A stretch of DNA of 5,299 nucleotides from Pseudomonadota bacterium. GTDB taxonomy: Bacteria; Pseudomonadota; Gammaproteobacteria; Burkholderiales; SG8-41. Under the pieces are notes generated by a model. The model was not told the origin of the DNA, ran no database searches, and was given only the letters and a program-made list of their open reading frames with translations. The stretch is taken from assembly GCA_023431245.1 (NCBI GenBank), contig JAEYXO010000262.1:1-5299 (forward strand). The letters run 5' to 3'. Position 1 is the stretch's first letter; the number at the start of each line of letters is the position of its first letter. The translations under genes were made by a program, and so were the position numbers. Below, piece by piece: positions 1 through 4,806 of this stretch.

Positions 1-665
1 AAACGGTCGGCCAGCTGCTGCGCGCGCGCGGCCGTGCGGTTGGCGAAGGTCATCCGTTTCGGATGATGGGCGGCGAAATGCGTCGCCGCCAGCTCGATCA
101 TCTCGCCGGCGCCGACGAAGAGCACGCACTGCCCGGCAATGCTCGGATAGATGCGCTCGGCCAGGCGCACCGCGGCGGCGGCCATCGACACCGTGCTGGC
201 GCCGATTTCGGTTTCGCTGCGCACGGTTTTCGCGACCGAGAAGGTGCGCTGGAACAGCTTGTTGAGCAGCCAGCCCAGCGTTCCTGCGGCCTCCGCGGAA
301 CGCACCGCGCTCTTGAACTGGCCGAGGATCTGCGCCTCGCCCAGCACCATCGAATCGAGTCCGCTGGCGACGCGGAAGGCGTGTTTCACCGCGCGGTCCT
401 GCGGCAGCTCGTAGAGATAGGGCTGGATCTGCGCCGGCTTCAGCCGGTGGTAATCCGCCAGCCAGTCCACGGCGATGCGCGGGTCGGCGGTCGAGCAGTA
501 GACCTCGGTGCGGTTGCAGGTGGAAATGATCGCCGCCTCGCTGACCGGACGGCGGTCGACCAGGTCGCGCAGAGCCTGGGTCAGCTGCTCGGCCTGGAAT
601 ACCACCTGCTCGCGCACGTCCAGCGGCGCGGTCTGGTGGTTCAATCCGAAGGCGAACAGCGGCAT
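1..665 (-). CDS. hemA: Glutamyl-tRNA reductase HemA (N-terminal half, runs off the window)
   Basis: HemA catalyses the NADPH-dependent reduction of glutamyl-tRNA to glutamate-1-semialdehyde, the first committed step of C5-pathway tetrapyrrole synthesis in the cytoplasm. The reverse strand reads MPLFAFGLNHQTAPLDVREQ at the N-terminus. The catalytic-domain motif ISTCNRTEVY follows, with the nucleophilic cysteine at residue 50, the family position. GLDSMVLGEAQILGQFK lies near residues 102-118, and the Rossmann start VLFVGAGEM at about 181-189. Only 221 codons are visible. The family is usually 415-440 residues, so the rest of the NADPH domain and the dimerisation domain lie beyond position 1. 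I chose the ATG at 665 because the family begins there. An in-frame ATG at 713 would add 16 residues (MQGLFTVPVALCDIAA) and overlaps a -10-like hexamer. Neither start has a strong Shine-Dalgarno sequence. The gene is divergent from the hydratase gene to its right. Identity is certain; the start is likely. Confidence 0.97.
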   Translation of the reverse strand, partial: MPLFAFGLNHQTAPLDVREQVVFQAEQLTQALRDLVDRRPVSEAAIISTCNRTEVYCSTADPRIAVDWLADYHRLKPAQIQPYLYELPQDRAVKHAFRVASGLDSMVLGEAQILGQFKSAVRSAEAAGTLGWLLNKLFQRTFSVAKTVRSETEIGASTVSMAAAAVRLAERIYPSIAGQCVLFVGAGEMIELAATHFAAHHPKRMTFANRTAARAQQLADR

Positions 666-711
666 GGCAGCGATGTCGCACAGGGCGACTGGCACCGTAA
701 AAAGGCCTTGC

Positions 712-717
712 ATTTTA
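712..717 (-). promoter_or_regulatory. Possible -10 element for hemA
   Basis: On the reverse strand this reads TAAAAT, five of six matches to TATAAT. The hexamer 17 bases upstream (TGGCGA) matches the -35 consensus at only three of six positions. If used, transcription would begin near 705 with a leader of about 40 bases, and the longer in-frame ATG at 713 would not be transcribed. That supports the 665 start. This is a weak prediction by eye. Confidence 0.3.
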
Positions 718-781
718 ACCGCTTACACCACCCGTCGCCACCCGCGGCGGGGTCCCGCGACGGCTGGAACGGCGCAAGCCT

Positions 782-787
782 TAGAAT
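782..787 (+). promoter_or_regulatory. Possible -10 element for the enoyl-CoA hydratase gene
   Basis: TAGAAT matches TATAAT at five of six positions. It is followed by a GC-rich stretch (CCGGGC) and lies 40 bases before the start codon. No good -35 is visible 16-18 bases upstream. The element resembles the -10 regions proposed for the two other plus-strand genes, which raises its credibility slightly. Confidence 0.35.
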
Positions 788-827
788 CCGGGCTTTCCCG
801 AATCCCTCATCTGAAACCGAGGCCCGC

Positions 828-1598
828 ATGTCATCCAGCAGAAGCAGCGATGTCCTGACCACCAGCATCGACAACGGCATCGCCGTCGTCACCCTCAACC
901 GGCCGCAGGCCATGAACGCGTTGAACCGGCAACTGCGCGAGGAGATCATGGCGCTGTGCAGCGAGCTCGACGCCGATCCGGCCGTCGGCGTCATCATATT
1001 CACCGGCGCGGGTGATCGCGCCTTCTGCGTCGGCGCCGCCCTCAAGGAGCGCGGCCAGCGCACGACCGAGGCGATGTACGACGAGCGGCGCTTCTTCCGC
1101 GGCAAATGGGTCAGCGCGATCGCCAGCATCGCCAAACCGACCATCGCCGCGATCCACGGCTACTGCCTCGGCGGCGGCCTCGAGGTGGCGCTGCAGTGCG
1201 ACCTGCGCGTCGCCGCCGACAACGCCCGTTTCGGATTGCCTGAAGTGACCCTGGGTTTCCTGCCGGGCGCCGGCGGCACCCAGCGTCTGCCGCGCCTGAT
1301 CGGATTGCAGCGCGCCAAGGAAATGATCCTGACCGGGCGCCATATCGACGCCGCGGAAGCGGAAAGGCTGGGCATAGTGCTGCGTGTGGTCACGCGCGAA
1401 CAGCTGATGCCCACGGCAATGGAATTGGCACAGGCCATCGCAAAAAACCCGCGCATCGCCGTGCTGCAGGCGAAAGTCGCGCTCAACGCCTCGCAGGAAA
1501 CGATGCTGTCCGGCGGGCTTCAGGCCGAGAACGAGGCCTGGCTGCCCTGCATGCTGTCGGACACCTGGAAGGCGAAGCTGGAACGCTTCCGCGACTGA
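828..1598 (+). CDS. Enoyl-CoA hydratase/isomerase (crotonase) family protein
   Basis: A 256-residue cytoplasmic member of the crotonase superfamily, which handles acyl-CoA thioesters, typically by adding water to a 2-enoyl-CoA. Visible motifs in order: the N-terminal strand IAVVTLNRPQAMNAL (18-32); the first oxyanion-hole segment FCVGAALKER (66-75); the second, HGYCLGGGLEVALQCDLRVA (110-129); and FGLPEVTLGFLPGAGGTQRL (135-154). E119 and E139 line up with the two catalytic glutamates of classical hydratases (E144 and E164 in the rat mitochondrial enzyme), so hydratase chemistry is plausible. Two oddities: the usual Gly-Ala-Asp of the first oxyanion loop is Gly-Ala-Ala here (A71), and the C-terminus ends LERFRD, without the common KRxPxFxGR tail. 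The ATG at 828 has GAGG five bases upstream. The reading frame stays open leftward to position 63, but that part lies opposite hemA and is not coding. Substrate cannot be told; beta-oxidation or branched/aromatic acid breakdown are both possible. Confidence 0.94.
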   Translation: MSSSRSSDVLTTSIDNGIAVVTLNRPQAMNALNRQLREEIMALCSELDADPAVGVIIFTGAGDRAFCVGAALKERGQRTTEAMYDERRFFRGKWVSAIASIAKPTIAAIHGYCLGGGLEVALQCDLRVAADNARFGLPEVTLGFLPGAGGTQRLPRLIGLQRAKEMILTGRHIDAAEAERLGIVLRVVTREQLMPTAMELAQAIAKNPRIAVLQAKVALNASQETMLSGGLQAENEAWLPCMLSDTWKAKLERFRD

Positions 1599-1613
1599 GC
1601 AACAGACGCTCAG
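1595..1613. terminator. Inverted repeat across two convergent stop codons
   Basis: CTGAGC (1595-1600) and GCTCAG (1608-1613) form a perfect 6-bp inverted repeat with a 7-base loop. The left arm contains the TGA stop of the hydratase gene (1596-1598). The right arm contains the complement of the rubredoxin stop (1610-1612). A transcript of either strand could fold it, so it could act as a small bidirectional end signal. Neither side has a T-tract, so it is not a classic intrinsic terminator. Confidence 0.35.
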
Positions 1614-1780
1614 CCCGAAATCGCGATCATGTCGAAATCCGCCTTGGTCGCCCCGCAGTAGGGACAGGTCCAGTCGGCGGGCACGTCCTCCCAGCGCGTG
1701 CCCGGCGGGATGCCCTCGTCAGGCAGACCGGCGGCTTCGTCATAGATGAAGTTACAGAGGATGCACTGCCACTTCTTCAC
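1610..1780 (-). CDS. Rubredoxin
   Basis: A 56-residue protein beginning (V/M)KKWQCILCNFIYDEA. Rubredoxins are small cytoplasmic one-electron carriers with a single iron held by four cysteines. Here these are C6 and C9 (CILC) and C39 and C42 (CPYCG). The typical spacer LPDEGIPPGTRWEDVPADW and the CPxCGxxK pattern followed by DF are all present, and the length (50-56) is standard. One small departure is asparagine after the first CxxC, where glycine is usual. The start must be GTG at 1780: the in-frame codons before it are GAC, ACG, then the TGA stop of the dehydrogenase gene, so the genes are six bases apart and probably translationally coupled. Only a weak AGGG lies upstream. The redox partner is unknown; the operon position suggests co-expression with the lyase and dehydrogenase. 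Confidence 0.95.
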   Translation of the reverse strand: MKKWQCILCNFIYDEAAGLPDEGIPPGTRWEDVPADWTCPYCGATKADFDMIAISG

Positions 1781-1786
1781 GTCCGT

Positions 1787-2779
1787 TCAACCCTGTTCGT
1801 TGACCATCGGCTTGCCGGCCGCGTAGAGCTTCAGGTTTTCGGTGAATATCGCAGCGGCGCGGTTGTCGTTGCCGGCGGAGGCCGAGGCATTGTGCGGCGA
1901 GACGATGACATTGGGGATGTCCCACAGCGGTGAATCCGCCGGCAGCGGCTCCTTCTCGAACACGTCGAGGTAGGCGCCGGCGATCTGCTTTGACTGCAGC
2001 GCCGCGATCAGCGCCTTTTCGTCGGCGCAGCCGCCGCGGGCGACGTTGATCAGGTGCGCATGTTTCGGCATCAGCGCCAGTGTTTTCGCGTTGACCAGCT
2101 GGTGGGTTTCTTTCGTATAGGGGCAGGCCAGCACCAGCCAGTCGCATTTCGGCAGCAGGTCGGGCAGCTTGTCCAGCGTGTGCATTTCATCGACCGGGTC
2201 GCCGTCGCGTTTCGGGCTGCGACGCAGGCCGATCACCTTCATCTCCAGCGCCTGGCACATTTTCGCCACCGTCGCGCCGATGGTGCCGAGCCCGACGACA
2301 ATCACCGTCTGCCCGCGCAGGTCGCGAGGCACGCCAGCGCCGCGCACGGGATCCCATTTGCGCTCGCGCTGTGCCGCGATCCAGCGCGGGAAGCCGCGCG
2401 CCAGCATCAGCAGGCCGCAGACCGCCGTCTGCCCCACCGGCTCGCCGTTGCTGCCGGCGGACGTCGTCAGCCGCACCTTGCGCTCGTGCAGCGCCGGCAG
2501 GAAGGGATGCTGGTCAATGCCGGTGCTGGTGAAATGCACCCATTTCAGCCCGGGCGCGTTTTTCACGGTGTCGCCGAAACCCGGGTAGTGATCCGAAAAA
2601 CGGATGTCGCGCGTCAGGTAGGCCGCCTCGATTTTCGCCAGCGTTTCCGCCGGCAGGCGCTGTGACGGGTCATCGGGCAGATGGATGATCTGCGGCGTGA
2701 CGCCTGCCGCCTTCGCCGCGGCCTGCAACTGTTCGCCGAACTGCGCCACGAACCCCCTGGACAGCAAGATACCGGTCAT
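1787..2779 (-). CDS. NAD(P)-dependent D-2-hydroxyacid dehydrogenase
   Basis: A 330-residue cytoplasmic enzyme that interconverts a 2-oxoacid and a D-2-hydroxyacid, of the glyoxylate/hydroxypyruvate reductase and D-lactate dehydrogenase superfamily. The N-terminal and C-terminal parts form the catalytic domain, with STGIDQHP at 85-92. The inserted Rossmann domain begins VVGLGTIGATVAKM (161-174), with glycines 163, 165 and 168. The catalytic triad can be placed: R248 in INVARGG, E277 in DVFEKEPLP and H296 in SPHNAS. The second Rossmann strand ends VIGLRRSP (182-189), with arginine where NAD-specific members carry aspartate, which suggests NADPH preference. The ATG at 2779 has AGGGAG nine bases upstream. 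The gene follows prpB by 43 bases with no visible terminator, and precedes rubredoxin by six bases, so a leftward operon is likely. The substrate (glyoxylate, hydroxypyruvate, pyruvate or another) cannot be read from the sequence. Confidence 0.94.
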   Translation of the reverse strand: MTGILLSRGFVAQFGEQLQAAAKAAGVTPQIIHLPDDPSQRLPAETLAKIEAAYLTRDIRFSDHYPGFGDTVKNAPGLKWVHFTSTGIDQHPFLPALHERKVRLTTSAGSNGEPVGQTAVCGLLMLARGFPRWIAAQRERKWDPVRGAGVPRDLRGQTVIVVGLGTIGATVAKMCQALEMKVIGLRRSPKRDGDPVDEMHTLDKLPDLLPKCDWLVLACPYTKETHQLVNAKTLALMPKHAHLINVARGGCADEKALIAALQSKQIAGAYLDVFEKEPLPADSPLWDIPNVIVSPHNASASAGNDNRAAAIFTENLKLYAAGKPMVNEQG

Positions 2780-2788
2780 CGCCTCGTG

Positions 2789-2794
2789 CTCCCT
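2789..2794 (-). promoter_or_regulatory. Ribosome binding site of the hydroxyacid dehydrogenase
   Basis: The reverse strand reads AGGGAG, nine bases before the ATG at 2779. A second purine run, GAGG (2782-2785), is too close to the start to serve alone. The site supports the 330-residue start and independent translation after the 43-base gap from prpB. Confidence 0.6.
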
Positions 2795-2822
2795 GCGGAA
2801 ATGGTGTGGATGAATGCCGTTG

Positions 2823-3707
2823 TCACTTGTCGCGCTTGAACAGCGCGTCGAGTTTCTGCTCGTACGAGTGGTAGTCGAGGTAATCGTAGAGGTCGTCGCG
2901 CGACTGCATCAGCCCGACCACGTCCTTCTGGTGGCCTTCCTTGCGGATGCTCTGGTAAACCTTCAGCGCTGCGGCATTGGCCGCGCGCCAGGCCGACAAC
3001 GGATAGAGCGCCATCGCGACATTCGCGCCGGCCAGTTCCTGGACGGTGAACAGCGGCGTCTTGCCGAACTCGGTGATGTTGGCGAGGATCGGCACCTTCA
3101 CCGCGTCGGCGAACTTCTTGTATTCCGACAACTCGGTGATCGCCTCCGGGAAAATCATGTCGGCGCCGGCTTCGACGCAGGCCACCGCGCGTTCGACGGC
3201 GGCATCCAGCCCCTCGACCGCCAGCGAATCGGTGCGCGCGATGATCACGAAATTGGCGTCGGTCTTGGCGTCGGCGGAGGCCTTGATGCGGTCGACCATT
3301 TCCTCCTTGCTGACGATTTCCTTGTTCGGACGGTGGCCGCAGCGTTTCTGCATCACCTGGTCCTCGATGTGCATCGCCGCGGCGCCGAACTTGATCAGCG
3401 ATTTCACGGTGCGCGCAATGTTGAAGGCGCCGCCGAAGCCGGTGTCGACATCAACCAGCAGCGGCAGGTCGCAGACATCGGTGATGCGGCGCACGTCGGT
3501 CAGCACGTCATCCAGCGTGCTGATCGCGAGGTCGGGCAGGCCCAGCGAGCCTGCGGCGACACCGCCGCCCGAAAGGTAGACCGCCTTGAAGCCGCTGCGC
3601 TGGGCCAGCCGCGCATGGTAGGCGTTGATGGCGCCGACGATCTGCAGCGGCTTTTCGGCGGCAACCGCGGCGCGGAATTTCGCGCCCGGGGTCAGGGAAA
3701 CGGTCAT
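2823..3707 (-). CDS. prpB: 2-methylisocitrate lyase PrpB
   Basis: A 294-residue member of the isocitrate lyase/PEP mutase superfamily. PrpB splits 2-methylisocitrate to pyruvate and succinate, the last step of the cytoplasmic methylcitrate cycle for propionyl-CoA. The sequence follows E. coli PrpB (296 residues, compared from memory) almost end to end: LQIVGAINAYHARLAQRSGF at 21-40, YLSGGGVAAGSLGLPDLAIS at 44-63, and the metal-site segment LLVDVDTGFGG (83-93) with D86 and D88. The lyase signature KRCGH has the catalytic cysteine at C123. ARTD (157-160), FPEAITEL (186-193), NITEFG (210-215) and ALYPLSAWR (233-241) follow. F186, L234 and P236, which I recall as shaping the methyl pocket, are conserved, favouring methylisocitrate over isocitrate. 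AGGAG lies seven bases before the ATG at 3707. It heads a likely operon with the dehydrogenase and rubredoxin and diverges from the IclR gene. No prpC or aconitase gene is in view. A dimethylmalate lyase or other superfamily activity is less likely. Confidence 0.93.
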   Translation of the reverse strand: MTVSLTPGAKFRAAVAAEKPLQIVGAINAYHARLAQRSGFKAVYLSGGGVAAGSLGLPDLAISTLDDVLTDVRRITDVCDLPLLVDVDTGFGGAFNIARTVKSLIKFGAAAMHIEDQVMQKRCGHRPNKEIVSKEEMVDRIKASADAKTDANFVIIARTDSLAVEGLDAAVERAVACVEAGADMIFPEAITELSEYKKFADAVKVPILANITEFGKTPLFTVQELAGANVAMALYPLSAWRAANAAALKVYQSIRKEGHQKDVVGLMQSRDDLYDYLDYHSYEQKLDALFKRDK

Positions 3708-3714
3708 GGCAGGA

Positions 3715-3719
3715 CTCCT
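3715..3719 (-). promoter_or_regulatory. Ribosome binding site of prpB
   Basis: The reverse strand reads AGGAG, seven bases before the ATG at 3707, an ideal Shine-Dalgarno match and spacing. It fixes the prpB start and excludes the much longer in-frame open stretch to its right, which lies opposite the IclR gene. Confidence 0.8.
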
Positions 3720-3732
3720 GTCGTATGGGCGG

Positions 3733-3752
3733 CGGCAACGCGGGCGTTGCCG
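3733..3752 (-). promoter_or_regulatory. Hairpin in the prpB leader (proximal)
   Basis: CGGCAACGC and GCGTTGCCG are perfect 9-base arms separated by two bases. In RNA this would be an 8-bp stem with a 4-base loop, 25 bases before the prpB start codon. No T-tract follows, so it is more likely a leader structure or a palindromic protein site than a terminator. The function is not known. Confidence 0.4.
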
Positions 3753-3761
3753 GCATGCGAA

Positions 3762-3779
3762 CGCCCGAAAGCCCGGGCG
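3762..3779 (-). promoter_or_regulatory. Hairpin in the prpB leader (distal)
   Basis: CGCCCG (3762-3767) and CGGGCG (3774-3779) form a 6-bp GC-only stem around a 6-base loop. It lies just upstream of the proximal hairpin in the sense of prpB transcription. Together they fill most of the predicted leader. In such GC-rich DNA a stem this short could be chance. Confidence 0.3.
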
Positions 3780-3800
3780 GCTACCGGAGCGGCCGTCCGG

Positions 3801-3829
3801 AATCTGGACGAATCGGTTTTTTGGGTCAA
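3801..3829 (-). promoter_or_regulatory. Possible promoter of the prpB operon
   Basis: On the reverse strand TTGACC (complement of 3824-3829) matches the -35 consensus at five of six positions. After exactly 17 bases comes CAGATT (complement of 3801-3806), three of six for the -10. Transcription would begin near 3794 with a leader of about 87 bases that carries both hairpins. The -10 is poor, so activator help or another start point is possible. Confidence 0.35.
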
Positions 3830-3846
3830 AAATGGCTGACAAAAAA
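3817..3846. promoter_or_regulatory. A/T-tract inverted repeat over the prpB -35 region
   Basis: TTTTTT (3817-3822) and GTCA (3825-3828) mirror TGAC (3837-3840) and AAAAAA (3841-3846), with two extra G bases in the left arm and 8 bases between GTCA and TGAC. The repeat stands out against GC-rich surroundings and covers the proposed prpB -35. It may be a protein site or an intrinsic bend. This is inference from position and symmetry. Confidence 0.35.
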
Positions 3847-3864
3847 GATACCACAGGGGTAGCT
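3846..3864. promoter_or_regulatory. 19-bp near-palindrome, candidate IclR-type operator
   Basis: AGATACCACAGGGGTAGCT pairs at seven of nine positions around the central base 3855, with TACC (3849-3852) and GGTA (3858-3861) as the core. It lies between the proposed prpB -35 and the iclR promoter, where a regulator controlling both directions would bind. IclR-family proteins bind palindromes of about this size, often next to their own gene. Binding by the adjacent regulator is inference. Confidence 0.45.
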
Positions 3865-3885
3865 ATTCCGCCAGAGCGGGCACGG

Positions 3886-3894
3886 TGGCATAAT
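3886..3894 (+). promoter_or_regulatory. Extended -10 element for the IclR gene
   Basis: TGGCATAAT contains CATAAT (five of six to TATAAT) preceded by the extended -10 dinucleotide TG at the right offset. The hexamer 17 bases upstream (TTCCGC) is a poor -35, as is common with extended -10 promoters. The expected start near 3901 leaves a leader of about 29 bases before the ATG at 3930. Confidence 0.5.
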
Positions 3895-3929
3895 CCCGGC
3901 TCCCCAGTCTCACGATTCGGACTACGCTT

Positions 3930-4739
3930 ATGGCACCCGCGAAAAACCCCGCCGACGACAACCAGGGCCGGCTGACCGGCACACAGAGCATCGAACGTGC
4001 GCTGTTGCTGCTCCGGGAAATCGCCGCACACAACCGTTCCGGCTCCCGCCTGCTCGACCTCGCCACGCGCACCAGCCTGCAGCGCCCGACGGTGCACCGC
4101 ATGCTGAAATGCCTGGCCCACGAGGGCATGGTGCAGCAGGACTCCGAAACCCACCGCTATTTCCTCGGCCCGATGGCCTTCGAACTCGGGCTGACGGCGG
4201 CGCCGCGCTTCAATCTGCGCGAAATCTGCCATCCGGCGATGTCGCGCATCGCCGAAGCCACCGGCGACACGGTGTTCCTGACCCAGAGGAGCGGTCTCGA
4301 TGCAGTGTGCATCGACCGCCGCGAAGGCACTTTTCCGATCAAGACCTTCACGCTGGAAGTCGGCATGCGCCGGCCGCTGGGCGTGGGCACCGGCAGCCTG
4401 GCCATCCTTGCGGCGCTGCCGGAGGAGGAATTCCGCGGCATCATCGCCAGCAACGAGCCGCGACTGCCGGAACACGGCCTCAACGGCCCGTCACTGCTGT
4501 CGCAGGCACGCAAGGCGCAGAAACTCGGCTACGCGGTGCGCGAGACCCCGACCCTCGCGGGCGTGCGCTCCCTCGGCCACGTGCTGCGCAACCAGAGCGG
4601 CGTCCCCTTCGCTTCGCTGTCGATTTCAGCCATTTCCAGCCGCATGTCCGACCGCCGCGTGCAGGAACTCGCGACGCTGCTGCGCAACGAGGCGCGGCTG
4701 ATCGAACGCCAGATCGCCAACGGCATGGAGATCCGCTGA
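3930..4739 (+). CDS. IclR-family transcriptional regulator
   Basis: A 269-residue cytoplasmic DNA-binding protein. Residues 17-80 form the IclR winged helix-turn-helix: GTQSIERALLLLREIA, then SRLLDLATRTSLQRPTVHRM around 39-58 and LKCLAHEGMVQQDSETHRYF through the wing. Residues of about 85-265 are the GAF-like effector domain, with LGVGTGSLAILAALPEEE (150-167) in the usual place for the glycine-rich effector-domain segment. Length fits the family (about 250-280). It sits divergent to prpB and 67 bases upstream of a Bug-type receptor gene on its own strand, an arrangement common for regulators of organic-acid or aromatic-acid catabolism. The natural targets are therefore prpB, its own promoter or the receptor gene; this is inferred. 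No good Shine-Dalgarno precedes the ATG, so expression may be low. The inducer is unknown. Methylcitrate genes are more often run by PrpR or GntR proteins, so an IclR neighbour is unusual. Confidence 0.94.
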   Translation: MAPAKNPADDNQGRLTGTQSIERALLLLREIAAHNRSGSRLLDLATRTSLQRPTVHRMLKCLAHEGMVQQDSETHRYFLGPMAFELGLTAAPRFNLREICHPAMSRIAEATGDTVFLTQRSGLDAVCIDRREGTFPIKTFTLEVGMRRPLGVGTGSLAILAALPEEEFRGIIASNEPRLPEHGLNGPSLLSQARKAQKLGYAVRETPTLAGVRSLGHVLRNQSGVPFASLSISAISSRMSDRRVQELATLLRNEARLIERQIANGMEIR

Positions 4740-4764
4740 CACGGGTTTTGCCTGAAGGCACAAT
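4736..4764 (+). promoter_or_regulatory. Possible promoter of the Bug receptor gene
   Basis: CTGACA (4736-4741) matches the -35 consensus at five of six positions and includes the TGA stop codon of the IclR gene. CACAAT (4759-4764) follows after 17 bases and matches the -10 at four of six. A start near 4771 would give a leader of about 36 bases. The receptor could thus be transcribed on its own as well as by read-through from iclR. Confidence 0.45.
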
Positions 4765-4794
4765 GCCGGCAAGCCGGAATACAACGGCAACAAC

Positions 4795-4800
4795 GAGGAG
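4795..4800 (+). promoter_or_regulatory. Ribosome binding site of the Bug receptor gene
   Basis: GAGGAG ends six bases before the ATG at 4807, a near-ideal match and spacing. It fixes the start and agrees with the signal peptide beginning at that methionine. It is much stronger than the site of the regulator gene before it. Confidence 0.75.
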
Positions 4801-4806
4801 AATTTC

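Noticed and set aside
20..30. Alternating GC run that might form Z-DNA or be a repeat
   Set aside because: It falls inside hemA and is explained by Ala and Arg codons in GC-rich DNA; only 11 bases long.
63..827. Long open stretch in frame with, and upstream of, the hydratase gene
   Set aside because: It lies opposite hemA, its translation is Arg/His/Gly-rich with no domain, and the crotonase fold begins properly at the ATG at 828 with its own GAGG site.
2054..2665. Plus-strand open frames opposite the dehydrogenase
   Set aside because: Arg/Gln/His-rich products with no motif, fully covered by a well-recognised gene on the reverse strand.
3710..3720. Palindrome covering the prpB ribosome site (CAGGA, one base, TCCTG)
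   Set aside because: The usable stem is only 4 bp with a 3-base loop, too weak to argue for translational control.
2814..3839. 341-codon plus-strand open frame
   Set aside because: It is the shadow of prpB in GC-rich DNA; the translation is low-complexity and the true gene on the other strand is unmistakable.
3809..3919. Inverted copies of CGAATCG at 3809-3815 and 3913-3919 flanking the control region
   Set aside because: Seven bases about 100 bp apart is too little to claim paired operator sites; noted only as a possible looping pair.
3708..4475. In-frame leftward open stretch that would extend prpB by 256 residues
   Set aside because: It is the antisense of the IclR gene and the control region. 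PrpB family length and the AGGAG site place the start at 3707.
4749..4777. Short hairpins between iclR and the receptor gene as a possible terminator
   Set aside because: The stems are about 4 bp each and no T-tract follows, so read-through is more likely than termination.
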